A DNA stretch of 64,000 nucleotides. It comes from Formosa undariae (GTDB lineage Bacteria > Bacteroidota > Bacteroidia > Flavobacteriales > Flavobacteriaceae). This document shows, in pieces, positions 28,501 through 36,412 of this stretch. Position 1 is the first letter of the stretch; every line of letters starts with the position of its first letter. The notes beneath the pieces were generated by a model that was given only the letters and a program-made list of their open reading frames with translations, made no database searches and was not told the origin of the DNA. Made by a program: the position numbers and the translations under genes. The stretch covers positions 310,001-374,000 of the forward strand of contig NZ_JBHMEZ010000012.1 of assembly GCF_042427615.1 (NCBI RefSeq), given 5' to 3'.

Positions 28501-28920
28501 TTCGTCTAAAACTTCTCCTGAAATAATAACTTGCTGTTGTCTTCTTTTCGGGGTGTTCTTTTTAACAACTACCGTATTATTTTCTCCTAATTTAATTTCG
28601 AAATCACCGTTAGATAGGCTTCTGTTTAACAAGTCGTTTGCAGCTTGTTTCCCCTTTTTAACATTAACTTTTGGAAAATCTTTAAATAGACTTTCTTGAT
28701 AGATGAACTTGTAATCCGTCTGCTTCATAATTAGCTCAAAGACTTCATCTACCGTTAATGCACTTTCGGCTTCAATATAGATTTCTGGATTTTGAGATAG
28801 CACATTAATTGGAGTAAATCCAAAAATGACTGAAACATATAAAAAAAGTAACGTTCTCATAATGTTTAGCATAAATCCCTTTACAAAACAAAAGAGATTA
28901 CTGTTTAATTTAATTTTCAT
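25573..28920 (-). CDS. SusC-family TonB-dependent transducer with STN domain
   Basis: A 1115-residue outer-membrane receptor. After the signal peptide comes an STN (secretin/TonB N-terminal) domain (about 50-120, ALTVDEVFELIMKQTDYKF), then a CarboxypepD_reg-like sandwich (130-215), a TonB box (DEIVVVGYG), the plug with DAAATGLYGSRAANGVIVIT and the barrel. STN domains relay ligand binding to FecR anti-sigma factors, and the FecR gene lies 104 bases upstream with the sigma gene divergent from it. This gives a complete cell-surface signalling circuit. Confidence 0.95.
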   Translation of the reverse strand: MKIKLNSNLFCFVKGFMLNIMRTLLFLYVSVIFGFTPINVLSQNPEIYIEAESALTVDEVFELIMKQTDYKFIYQESLFKDFPKVNVKKGKQAANDLLNRSLSNGDFEIKLGENNTVVVKKNTPKRRQQQVIISGEVLDETNMPLPGASVVEKGTSNGVTTDIDGKFTFSVSSDTSTLLVSYLGYSTKEIALSGDTNLSIKLDVDAAGLDEIVVVGYGRKKKSELSSSVSIISEEEIQSSVSSTSIQDVLQGRVPGMQVSGSSGDPGESASMVIQGMGSLEASSAPLTVVDGIIGGQYDPKDVKSISILRDAAATGLYGSRAANGVIVITTKDGKAGEFKVSVNSTFGPTSNWDDRVDVYDAKGLYNQWSTGMENLYNLRVSEGNPDFTSKTFEEYRNSVVPESALDYTSDWTDLLLRTGFLNQTQVSMSGGSDRTTFYFSGSFNEEEGVALDTYNNQYNFRGNLSHKISDKLKTNIRMTAQYGEKSEFNWPSSYIQAYQNVPLDAAYMPDGVTPTPAMDLEQVPVWYRGTGVNYMMEREESENSKKYWGATLMFELDYEITDWARFNTSNRVELNGSDHSKSYSNMTWVGYNYDGYMEWIYSYGLGVITSNTLHLNKSFGNHNLNAILGQEYNYDQSRFVNAVGTGIVGDMTALSSVGSARSVGGDLDETGFLSYFAQLDYDYKNKYYLVGSFRRDASSVFGEKDRWGTFYSIGGSWMINKERFLSDSKSWLDLLKLRLSYGTTGNANIESYLSMGTYSFTSSSSYNGGAGAWPSRLPNPDLTWETARKLNLGIDVSVFDRVSLEVNLYNRINDDLLQSVPLEATTGFTSQVRNIGSIQNQGIDLSLTTTNIEGEFSWRSNFNFNINRNEVLELDGGEDIIDNGMIIREGHSLRSFYLPEYQGVDTQTGAPIYTRWEDAEGNKINGNDTDSPAVVTTTNYQSEASYITTSSAYPKMTGGFANYFKYKNFHLNILTNFAIGQTVYNYVDWNASDFNTNRFELTKWQDLTRWENPGDNADIPQLMYGDIYNFSGTSSFYLEDASYLKIQKVSIGYTFPKTFLGVFKDFTINASVENLAIITGYTFGDSDVNFENPYTDSSRFRPTRKFLLNLNFSF

Positions 28921-28967
28921 AAATTTGTTAATTAATTGATTATAATTTTTAATTGATTAGTGATTAA

Positions 28968-29015
28968 AAAGGGAATACAGTTTCTACTTTGCACGGTCTT
29001 AACTTAATTCCCTTT
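28968..29015 (-). terminator. Possible attenuator between FecR and SusC
   Basis: Nine-base arms AAAGGGAAT (28968-28976) and ATTCCCTTT (29007-29015) flank a 30-base loop, and the minus strand continues with five T. It could limit read-through from FecR into the highly expressed SusC gene. The long loop makes this uncertain. Confidence 0.35.
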
Positions 29016-29024
29016 ACTTTTTTC

Positions 29025-30206
29025 TTATTTTAAAATGAGGGTTTTGTCATGTAAATGGTAGCTTTTAATTATACTTAGGTTTTTAATTGTTTCTAATATT
29101 TGTGTGAGGTTTTGATTCTTTACTAAAACGCCTTTAAACTTGATATCTTCCAAGTTTTTATTCTCAAACTGAACATCGACATCGTACCATCTTGATATAA
29201 TTTTCATAATATCTTTTAAAGCATCTCCTTTAAAACTAAAGATGCCATCTCGCCATGATATTTCAGATTGGACATCTACATTATTTATTGTGATATTATT
29301 ATTTAATACGTCTAGGGTTAATTTTTGATTGGGAGTTAAATCTTTGCGATGGTCTTTAGAATCGACCACCACCTTACCCTCAACGAGTGTGGTGTAAATT
29401 TTAGATTCGTCTTTGTAGGCTTTTATATTAAATTCGGTACCAATAACTTGAACACTTTGATTCTGATTATTGACTTTAAACTTAGCTCCTGCATGTTTGC
29501 TACTCGGAGAAATATCAAAATATGCTTCACCATAAACCAGTTCCACTTCTCGTGTTTCTCCTTCAATAAATGCTGTTGGGAATTTTAACTGAGATTCTGA
29601 ATTTAACCACACTTGAGATCCGTCTGCTAATTTCACAAAATACTGACCTCCTCTTGGAACAGTTAAGACGTTATATTTAATTTCTGAACTAGCTATAGTA
29701 TCATTAATTGGTGACGTATTGTAAACAATTTTTTCACCATTACTTTCTAAACAATTTGTTTTATAATTTGTGTTATCTGTTAACACGACTTCGGTACCGT
29801 CTTCTAAAGTTAAAACCGCCTTATCTGTACCTGCAGGGATAGATTTTGAATCTACTATTATTTCTAAAGGCTCATATATTTCTGATGAATCCTTCTGCTG
29901 AGTAAGCATAAAGGTTACTGAAATAAGCAATACTATTGAGGCCGCTACAGCATAGTAGTTTAATTGAATTATTTTCTTTTTTGAAGCCTGCGTCTTTAAA
30001 TTAAGTTCGGTCACAATATTTTGCCATAACCTTTCTGTGGTTTCATCAGTTTCACAACTTTCTGTTAAGGTAACTCCCATGTCTTCTAGGGTCCAACTAT
30101 CGACCACTTCCTTTTCTTTTTCGGTAGCACTGTCATTAAAATAGCGTTGTAATAATTTGGTTACCCAAATTAATTCTAACCATTTTCTTTTATTAGTGTT
30201 CTTCAT
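29025..30206 (-). CDS. FecR-family anti-sigma factor
   Basis: A 393-residue inner-membrane protein with a cytoplasmic sigma-binding N-terminus (1-80), one span (about 83-101), a FecR domain (about 175-290, VPRGGQYFVKLADGSQVWLNSES) and a C-terminal DUF4974/STN-like domain (about 320-390). It holds the ECF sigma factor until the STN-type SusC signals. The divergent sigma gene lies 256 bases away and the receptor gene lies directly downstream, which fits the standard Bacteroidota arrangement. Confidence 0.95.
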   Translation of the reverse strand: MKNTNKRKWLELIWVTKLLQRYFNDSATEKEKEVVDSWTLEDMGVTLTESCETDETTERLWQNIVTELNLKTQASKKKIIQLNYYAVAASIVLLISVTFMLTQQKDSSEIYEPLEIIVDSKSIPAGTDKAVLTLEDGTEVVLTDNTNYKTNCLESNGEKIVYNTSPINDTIASSEIKYNVLTVPRGGQYFVKLADGSQVWLNSESQLKFPTAFIEGETREVELVYGEAYFDISPSSKHAGAKFKVNNQNQSVQVIGTEFNIKAYKDESKIYTTLVEGKVVVDSKDHRKDLTPNQKLTLDVLNNNITINNVDVQSEISWRDGIFSFKGDALKDIMKIISRWYDVDVQFENKNLEDIKFKGVLVKNQNLTQILETIKNLSIIKSYHLHDKTLILK

Positions 30207-30410
30207 GTATATAAGAGTTCAGTGCTTTTAGGCATTCATCTATATATCGTTTCGAGGACACTTTTTTTTCCCTCCAAAGTCATTAACAAAACGTTAACTA
30301 AATCAAATGACTAATAATCAAGTTGTTGAAAAAATAAATTCCATAAAAAAACTAGAAAACGAGGATTTCACATGCACTTTGATAACATTTTAGTAATCTC
30401 ACTATCAAAT

Positions 30411-30438
30411 TTTCAGAATCAAAAACATATTATGTTTG
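30411..30438 (+). promoter_or_regulatory. Putative promoter of the ECF sigma gene
   Basis: TATGTTTG (30431-30438) matches the TAnnTTTG -7 element exactly, and TTTC (30411-30414), 16 bases earlier, is a weak -33 box. The ATG is 24 bases downstream of the -7 element. Confidence 0.5.
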
Positions 30439-30462
30439 CAACTATAAAGCACTCCCAACAAA

Positions 30463-31083
30463 ATGCATCGTTCAGATCAGGATTTACTTAAAGCCATTTA
30501 TGATAATAAAGACGAAAACGCGTTTAAAGTCTTTTATAATAGATATGCCAAATTATTATTAAACTGGGCTACGAAACGTACTGGAAATAGAGATCTTGCC
30601 GAAGATATTGTACAAAATTTCTGGGTTATTTTTTGGTCTAAATCGCATACCATTAAGACAGATGAATTTGGAGTAGCCAGAACCTATCTAATTCATTATT
30701 TCACATATCGCATGCTGGATTATCTCCGTACATCTGCTTCTAAATTTTCAGGTCACGAATTTGCTTTAGATACTGTAGAAAATGAAGAGAGTTACTTACA
30801 CATTATTGAAGACATCCAGGTAAAAGACATGTTAGACATGATAGATCGCGTCTTAATTAACTTCCCGATACTAACTCAAGATATTTTTAGAAATATCTGG
30901 GAACATAATTGCTCGGTAAAAGAGACCTCCATCGCATATGGTGTAAGTGAAAAAGTGGTAAGAACACATTATAAAAAAGTACTCAGCTTAGTTCAAGTTC
31001 AAACAAAAGCATTTATAGGGATAAGCTCCAAATCTTTTAAAATTTTCCTAGAAATTCTCATCCTTGTTGGATTAATAAAATAA
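30463..31083 (+). CDS. ECF (FecI-like) RNA polymerase sigma factor
   Basis: A 206-residue sigma-70 family protein with region 2 (about 20-90, YNRYAKLLLNWATKRTGNRDLAEDIVQNFWVIFW in part) and region 4 (about 130-180, a helix-turn-helix with VKETSIAYGVSEKVVRTHYKK). It is expected to drive the SusC/SusD genes across the divergent region. Odd is a hydrophobic tail (residues 188-206, FKIFLEILILVGLIK), which is unusual for soluble ECF factors and may promote membrane or FecR contact. Confidence 0.93.
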   Translation: MHRSDQDLLKAIYDNKDENAFKVFYNRYAKLLLNWATKRTGNRDLAEDIVQNFWVIFWSKSHTIKTDEFGVARTYLIHYFTYRMLDYLRTSASKFSGHEFALDTVENEESYLHIIEDIQVKDMLDMIDRVLINFPILTQDIFRNIWEHNCSVKETSIAYGVSEKVVRTHYKKVLSLVQVQTKAFIGISSKSFKIFLEILILVGLIK

Positions 31084-31387
31084 AGTGTTCTTAATCTTAA
31101 GGCGTTTCTTCTCGGACATTTTTGTAATTTAGAATGATTTTTCAGATGTTTATCCCGTCTAAATACTACAAATCTATTTCAGTATAAAACTAACGCAATC
31201 CATCTCTTAACCATGAAATGGCATCTTAAACGGCATATAACTCTGATTTGCTAGTCGAATTATCCAAAAAAAGCATCATAATTATATTATCTAGAATAAT
31301 TCTAATTATTATTACATAAATTTATAGTTTATTTTCATAGACATTTAAAACACATGAATTTATAAGTACTTAAAATAAACAATTACA
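31084..31387. other. Intergenic stretch without a gene
   Basis: A 304-base gap between the sigma factor and the acyl-CoA dehydrogenase. It is AT-rich with no open frame of note. I see no clear hairpin or promoter consensus in it. Confidence 0.6.
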
Positions 31388-32878
31388 ATGCAAAAAGATT
31401 TTTCAGAATATATTAAAGACTTTAAAGAGACTTTAAAAGATGTGTTTCATCAACGGTATGACATACATCAATTTAGCAAGGAACGCGGATTACCTCCTGT
31501 GGCTTTAAGAGATATCATGGCTAAATCTCCTTTATCTGTAGCTATCCCAGAAAATCATGGTGGAAGAGGTGTAAAAGTAAATGAATGCCTTAGAATGTTA
31601 TCTGCGGCGTCATACGAATCTCTCCCTTTATCATTAACCTTTGGTATTAATATCGCTTTATTTTTAGAACCCGTAGCTAAATATGCTAATCCTGATATAA
31701 AGGAAAATATATTTAAACGCTTTCTAGAAAAACAAAACATGGGTGGTTTAATGATTACTGAACCCGATTTTGGTAGTGATGCTCTTGGTATGCAAACCTA
31801 TAACGAAAAAGTAGGCGATCAATATCATGTTAAAGGAACAAAGCACTGGCAAGGACTAACGGGAATGGCCGATTATTGGCTTATTACGTCTCGTGGGAAA
31901 AACGCAAATGGAAATTTAAATAGAGATATAGATTTCTTTATTTGTGATGTTAATGAACCAAATCAGCAAATAGTAGTCGAAGAATATTACGACAACTTAG
32001 GTCTTTATATGATTCCTTATGGAAGAAATAAAGTAGATGTTCAAATCCCTTCTCAGTACAAATTAGAACCACATAGTTCTGGTGTTAAAATGATGTTAGA
32101 TATTTTACACAGAAGCAGAATGCAGTTTCCGGGGATGGCTTTAGGTTTTATTCAAAGAATGTTAGACGAATCTATTAAATACTGTAATTCACGTATTGTT
32201 GGCGGAAAAAAATTATTAGAATTAGACCAAGTTAAATATCAGATTTCGACCATACAAAGTGCTTACACTATAGCCTCTGCCATGTGCTTTAGAAGTAGTA
32301 CGAATAGTGGCATTGAAAATGATTTAGCGAATAGCGGTATAGAAGCGAATACCATGAAAGCTTATGTAACAGACCTGATGCAAGAAGCGGCACAAACTTT
32401 AACGCAATTATCAGGATCCAAAGGTTTTAAAATGGAAAACATTGGAGGAAGAGGTATTATGGACAGTAGAGCGTTTCAAATCTTTGAAGGCTCTAACGAA
32501 ATGCTTTACACTCAAATTACAGAGATGTTTTTTAAACTCATGAAACGTAAGAAAGAGTTTAATATTTATAGTTTCTTAAAGGACTATGAGCTGACCACAA
32601 AATCTATTTCATATTTTAAAGAGTATTTGAATTTTAAAGTAGAAACAGATTTAAAACAAAGAAAGATGATTGATTTAGGGAAAGTTTTTTCTAGAATCAT
32701 ATCTCTTAATTTTGTGTTAGAAATGCAGGAAAAAGGATTTAGACAGGATTTAACAGCTAACTGTGTCGAATTACTAAAGCTAGATGTATCAAATCTAATC
32801 AACTCATTTAATTCTAAAAACACAGTGATACAGATTGAAGATTATAACGAAAATAGTGAGTGGTATAACTTTATCTAG
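31388..32878 (+). CDS. Acyl-CoA dehydrogenase family protein
   Basis: A 496-residue flavoprotein with an ACAD N-terminal helical domain (about 30-120, VAIPENHGGRG), the middle beta domain with FAD/substrate motifs (MITEPDFGSDALGMQT and KGTKHWQG, about 128-160) and a C-terminal helical domain (about 230-390, including GSKGFKMENIGGRGIMDSRAFQIFEGSNEML). About 100 extra residues follow the core. The family oxidises acyl-CoA esters with FAD, but the tail and divergent middle make the substrate uncertain. It is monocistronic and ends at a shared terminator. Confidence 0.88.
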   Translation: MQKDFSEYIKDFKETLKDVFHQRYDIHQFSKERGLPPVALRDIMAKSPLSVAIPENHGGRGVKVNECLRMLSAASYESLPLSLTFGINIALFLEPVAKYANPDIKENIFKRFLEKQNMGGLMITEPDFGSDALGMQTYNEKVGDQYHVKGTKHWQGLTGMADYWLITSRGKNANGNLNRDIDFFICDVNEPNQQIVVEEYYDNLGLYMIPYGRNKVDVQIPSQYKLEPHSSGVKMMLDILHRSRMQFPGMALGFIQRMLDESIKYCNSRIVGGKKLLELDQVKYQISTIQSAYTIASAMCFRSSTNSGIENDLANSGIEANTMKAYVTDLMQEAAQTLTQLSGSKGFKMENIGGRGIMDSRAFQIFEGSNEMLYTQITEMFFKLMKRKKEFNIYSFLKDYELTTKSISYFKEYLNFKVETDLKQRKMIDLGKVFSRIISLNFVLEMQEKGFRQDLTANCVELLKLDVSNLINSFNSKNTVIQIEDYNENSEWYNFI

Positions 32879-32908
32879 TAGAGAACTATTAGAAGCATAG
32901 CATTGTTT

Positions 32909-32957
32909 GAGCAAGCGTATAGCATTAATTTAGAAGATTAATATTATACGCTTGTTC
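32909..32957. terminator. Bidirectional terminator
   Basis: A 21-bp stem with three mismatches (32909-32929 with 32937-32957) and a 7-base loop, then ATTTTTAA. It separates the convergent acyl-CoA dehydrogenase and flavodoxin genes. Confidence 0.85.
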
Positions 32958-33002
32958 ATTTTTAATTCATTTGAAAAATCAATATCACTTAGAAAGTGAA
33001 TA

Positions 33003-33536
33003 TTAGCTTGCTATCTTCATCTGTTTGAATTCTGATTTTATTTGCGCGATCCACGTTTTCAAGCGTTCATCTGTGAGTTGAGATTCGTTATCATGATCTA
33101 ATGCCAAGCCATAAAACAAGGCCTCGTTATCTTCAATAGTTGCAACAGACTCTGTATAGGTATAGCCTTCTGTAGGCCAATAGCCAATAACTTTACCACC
33201 ATTTTCAATGACTACTTTAGCGAGTATCCCGATACCATCTACAAAAAACTCCCCATATCCTATTTGATCGCCAAGCCCATAAATAGCCACTGTTTTATTA
33301 GTGAAATCTATGGTTTTAAAATCATCGAAAAAGTCTTCCCAATCACTTTGTAAATCGCCATCGTACCATGTGGGCAATCCCAAAATAAGCTGTTCGTACT
33401 TATTAAAATCGGAGACATTCGCATCTCCGATTTCAATGACATTCAAATTATTCTCTTCCCAAAAAGCTACGAGGTCTTTGGTTATATCGTCGGTGATCCC
33501 AGTATCAGATCCATAAAACAAGCCTATCTCTTCCAT
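33003..33536 (-). CDS. fldA: Long-chain flavodoxin
   Basis: A 177-residue cytoplasmic electron carrier. The FMN phosphate loop GSDTGITDDIT lies near residues 9-19. The first isoalloxazine loop (GLPTWYDGDLQSDWEDF, about 53-70) and the second (YGLGDQIGYGEFF, about 87-99) are intact, and the roughly 20-residue insertion that defines long-chain flavodoxins is present. Flavodoxin replaces ferredoxin when iron is scarce. It is divergent from a 120-residue gene across an 89-base region holding an operator-like palindrome that is repeated at 34.6 kb. Confidence 0.95.
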   Translation of the reverse strand: MEEIGLFYGSDTGITDDITKDLVAFWEENNLNVIEIGDANVSDFNKYEQLILGLPTWYDGDLQSDWEDFFDDFKTIDFTNKTVAIYGLGDQIGYGEFFVDGIGILAKVVIENGGKVIGYWPTEGYTYTESVATIEDNEALFYGLALDHDNESQLTDERLKTWIAQIKSEFKQMKIAS

Positions 33537-33570
33537 TGTAAACAGTTTAATAATGTTCTACGAAATTACA

Positions 33571-33594
33571 TTATTTTTAATTAATCTAAATAAG
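33571..33594. promoter_or_regulatory. Operator-like palindrome, copy 1 (iron-type)
   Basis: TTATTTTTAATTAATCTAAA followed by TAAG is an imperfect inverted repeat of the form TTATTTnnA-N5-TCTAAATAA. It lies 35 bases from the flavodoxin start and 32 from the 120-residue gene start. Seen with copy 2 at 34602, it suggests one repressor controlling four genes. A Fur-type iron repressor is the natural guess. Confidence 0.6.
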
Positions 33595-33625
33595 AATAAT
33601 TTATTATATTTAAAAAAAACTCATA

Positions 33626-33988
33626 ATGTATTTCTATATTCCCATTTATAACAACACCATTGGCACTACTTATTTGATAAAAACGGATTTAGATGCGCTA
33701 ACAGGCTCAGAAAAAATACAACTGCTATTAGGTGATATCGCGATGCTATTAGATGAAAACGAATTGGTACAACTATTAAAGACCATAGCCTCGGCTAAAA
33801 AAGGGTGTTCTTGCAAGGAGTGCAATGAAAACCACGATACCAAATCCCTTATATTTAAATCGGCTTACAGCACAGTACATTTTAAATCTAATAAGACTAA
33901 TCTCGTGGCATTGCAAGACCTTATAAAAGGAACACTCTTCGAACTAGAACTTAGTTCAATTCTGCACCTTAATAATATTCCTTTATAA
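33626..33988 (+). CDS. Small Cys-containing protein of an iron-linked group
   Basis: A 120-residue soluble protein. The centre has CSCKECN (about residues 60-66), a potential metal-binding cluster, and the C-terminal LVALQDLIKGTLFELELSS resembles the C-terminus of the 112-residue protein at 34.2 kb, so the two are paralogues. It is divergent from flavodoxin with a shared operator-like palindrome. The biochemical function is unknown; a role in iron-limited physiology is inferred from context. Confidence 0.72.
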   Translation: MYFYIPIYNNTIGTTYLIKTDLDALTGSEKIQLLLGDIAMLLDENELVQLLKTIASAKKGCSCKECNENHDTKSLIFKSAYSTVHFKSNKTNLVALQDLIKGTLFELELSSILHLNNIPL

Positions 33989-34230
33989 ATCTAATTTGAA
34001 CTAAAAACTCAGGGTTGTCAGTTTATAATAAAGTTGTTAATCATCGGATTTCAGGCTGCTAAAAAGGTTAAATTAAACCATAAAAAGGATGAATAAAAAA
34101 AACCTATGAACAGAGCGAATGACAGATTACAAAGCTGTATAAAGTGAATATGGGTTTTTATTCTTTATTCACAAGTTTTTGACTTTTTACTGTGTCGCTT
34201 ACACTTATAAATCAAATGTAAAATGACTCC

Positions 34231-34569
34231 TTAATTTATACGATGTTCGTCTAAGGTTTTGTCCATTTCTAACATAAACAAAGTGCCACGTATTAAATCT
34301 TCCAATAATTTTAGTATTTGAAAATCAACTTTCAGGCAAATATCTAGTAATGGACCCGAACACCAAATTTTGTTGCACATTTCTCCTCCACAATCGTTAC
34401 ACTCACATGGTAATGGTTCTTCTAAAATCATGTTTAACATGTGATTTAGATCCTCTTTAGTCATAAATATCCCAACCGTATCTATTACTAGTTGAAGTAC
34501 CTTATTAGAGTCCGGTTCATGATCTACAGTGTAACATGCTCCATAAGTATTCGTGTAGATTAAATCCAT
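34231..34569 (-). CDS. Small Cys-rich protein, paralogue of the 33.6 kb gene
   Basis: A 112-residue protein with Cys residues clustered at about 54-73 (PCECNDCGGEMCNKIWC) and a C-terminal FQILKLLEDLIRGTLFMLE helix shared with the 120-residue protein 0.6 kb away. There is no signal peptide. The Cys cluster could bind iron or zinc. It is divergent from the 34.7 kb gene across a region carrying copy 2 of the operator-like palindrome. No function is known to me. Confidence 0.72.
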   Translation of the reverse strand: MDLIYTNTYGACYTVDHEPDSNKVLQLVIDTVGIFMTKEDLNHMLNMILEEPLPCECNDCGGEMCNKIWCSGPLLDICLKVDFQILKLLEDLIRGTLFMLEMDKTLDEHRIN

Positions 34570-34601
34570 ATGTTTCTTTATTTATATTTCAAATATACTT
34601 A

Positions 34602-34625
34602 TTATTTTTATTAAGTCTAAATAAG
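34602..34625. promoter_or_regulatory. Operator-like palindrome, copy 2 (iron-type)
   Basis: This differs from copy 1 only in the central five bases or so: TTATTTTTA, then TCTAAATAAG. It is 33 bases from the 112-residue gene start and about 75 from the ATG of the gene on the other side. The spacing to the minus-strand gene equals that of copy 1 to its genes. Confidence 0.6.
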
Positions 34626-34699
34626 TTTTGTTATTTTTGACTCAGAAATAGCTTCATTTATAAAGAAGTAAAATAGTGCTAAAAGATAATTTTAAAAGT

Positions 34700-35056
34700 A
34701 TGTGCCATAAAGCAAAGGTCTTGAACCAGACCAAAAACGGGTATCTTGTATCATGCGAAACCTGTATGGTGTATCATTTAACTTTTGGTCATTTTTACCT
34801 CGAACTCACAGAAATGGAATTTGCCTATTTTGGTGCTTTTATTGATAAAATTGATGCAAATCATTGGGAAAACCCTTACTGCGATACACAGATAAAACGG
34901 AAAATCCCGATTCCTACAGAGCAACCCAATCTGTTCTTAATGCTGAATCGCACAGAGTTGGAAGAATTAAAGCGCCTTGTATTTTATAAAGAACCGGTAG
35001 ACCCTTTTCATTTAATTGGCGTTGAAGAAGTTGATTACGATTATATTAAGAATTAA
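34700..35056 (+). CDS. DUF6686-like small protein
   Basis: The frame opens with a GTG at 34676, but the ATG at 34700 (MCHKAKVLNQTKNGYLV) matches the usual start of this Bacteroidota family and is preferred, giving 118 residues. Features are a CETCMVYHLTFGHFYLEL core, PYCDTQIKRKIPIPT and a C-terminal NRTELEELKRLV helix. I recall this as DUF6686, but assignment by eye is not certain. It appears with flavodoxin and other iron-responsive genes here and shares an operator region with the 112-residue gene. Confidence 0.72.
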   Translation: MCHKAKVLNQTKNGYLVSCETCMVYHLTFGHFYLELTEMEFAYFGAFIDKIDANHWENPYCDTQIKRKIPIPTEQPNLFLMLNRTELEELKRLVFYKEPVDPFHLIGVEEVDYDYIKN

Positions 35057-35146
35057 AAGCGTTTCCTTGAGTGATATAAAACGTTCTCACGGGAATTATG
35101 AATCGTATTTAATACTGGAATATAAAAAAGTAGATAAGCTATAACG

Positions 35147-36094
35147 TCATGGAATTAAGTCGTGCGCTTTTAACCAATTTTCGCAATTGTCTTTCCAATG
35201 TAAATGGATATCGTCTTTACTTAAACCAAAACCATGACCTCCCTTTTCAAACAGATGCATTTCTGTATCAATCTTATGTTTTTTTAAGGCCAAATAATAG
35301 TGGACACTATTTTCTACAGGCACCGACTTATCGTTTGTGGCATGCACTAAAAATGTTGGAGGTGTATTGTCATCTACTTGCAATTCATTAGAGTAATATA
35401 AAATGTTTTCTTCTGACGGATTTTCTCCTAATAGATGTACTCTTGACCCGTTATGTGTCAGCTCATTTTTCATTGAAATCACAGGATAAATTAAGATAGA
35501 AAAATCAGGTTTTGCACTCGTATTGTCAGACTCATAAACACGATCTTTATAATGTGTAGACAGCGTCGCTGCTAAATGTCCACCAGCCGAAAACCCTAAA
35601 ACTCCTATTTTGTTAACATCCAATTTATAATCTGCAGCATGCCTCCTAATATAACGCATCGCTTCTTGTGCATCCTGTAAGGGACCGATGGTTTTTTGAG
35701 TCATTATCGCATCGCTAGGTAAACGGTATTTTAAAACAAAGGCCGTAATTCCAAGACTGCTTAACCATGCTCCAACTTTAGTTCCTTCCTTATGCATCGC
35801 CAAATGCTGATAACCACCACCTGGATAAATAACAACGGCCGTACCATTAGCAGTGCTTTTTTTTGGCGTAAAAACAGTTAGTGTTGGTATAGATACTTTA
35901 GATATTCTTACTAGTAAATCACCCTCATAAGTTGGTAGTTCTGTATAATTCGAATTACTAATAGCATATGGAATTTCTGATTCCCAAAGCGGAATCGTTT
36001 CAATCTTTTGACTATATAATGATATTGACATGGTTAAACTTAAGAAAAAAAAGAAACAATTGGTCTGTACGTTACTGTAGTTTTTTAATATCAT
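35147..36094 (-). CDS. Secreted alpha/beta-hydrolase esterase (BD-FAE/acetylxylan-esterase-like)
   Basis: A 315-residue protein with a signal peptide (residues 10-29). The oxyanion motif YPGGGY lies at about 90-95, the nucleophile Ser169 in GFSAGGH, and acid and base in HATNDKSVP and KGGHGFGL. Such enzymes de-esterify acetylated or feruloylated polysaccharides. It sits beside GH95 and sulfatase genes on the same strand but behind a terminator, so it is a separate unit of the same pathway. A start at M22 is possible but leaves a poorer signal. Confidence 0.88.
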   Translation of the reverse strand: MILKNYSNVQTNCFFFFLSLTMSISLYSQKIETIPLWESEIPYAISNSNYTELPTYEGDLLVRISKVSIPTLTVFTPKKSTANGTAVVIYPGGGYQHLAMHKEGTKVGAWLSSLGITAFVLKYRLPSDAIMTQKTIGPLQDAQEAMRYIRRHAADYKLDVNKIGVLGFSAGGHLAATLSTHYKDRVYESDNTSAKPDFSILIYPVISMKNELTHNGSRVHLLGENPSEENILYYSNELQVDDNTPPTFLVHATNDKSVPVENSVHYYLALKKHKIDTEMHLFEKGGHGFGLSKDDIHLHWKDNCENWLKAHDLIP

Positions 36095-36412
36095 ATGATC
36101 CTGTTTTAACGGTTATCCCATACTCCCTGGAATTATTTTCTTTCTGCGTATACTACAGACTGTTTTTTAGATGTAGCGCAACACTACTAATTTAAGTACA
36201 TTTTTATAAATACGTCTTTTATCACGTGATTAAAACCAGTCAAATAAATAAAGACAGAAAACATTAAAAAAAACAAAACATCTTTAAAAATCATCTGAGT
36301 AATTTTTAAAATTCACGCGTATATAAAACAAAAAAACCGCCTTAAAAGACGGTTTTAATAACGTATAGCATTTCGATTTTGTCTACCTTAAAATGATTGT
36401 TAGTAAACGCCT
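36095..36412. other. Intergenic stretch holding the GH95 terminator
   Basis: A 318-base gap between the esterase gene and the GH95 gene. Apart from the hairpin at 36333-36356 I see no open frame or conserved element. Confidence 0.6.
36333..36356 (-). terminator. Terminator after the sulfatase/GH95 operon
   Basis: Eleven-base arms 36333-36343 and 36346-36356 with one mismatch; on the minus strand a T8 run follows. It lies 57 bases beyond the GH95 stop. Confidence 0.75.

Noticed and set aside
8971..31372. A 15-base identical string ATTTATAAGTACTTA at 8971 and 31358
   Set aside because: Both sites are AT-rich and a match of this length is expected by chance in a window of this size and composition.
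34081..34170. A possible terminator hairpin between the two small Cys-protein genes
   Set aside because: The A-run GAATAAAAAAAACC and GGGTTTTTATTC could pair, but the arms have gaps and a long loop, so I do not list it as a feature.
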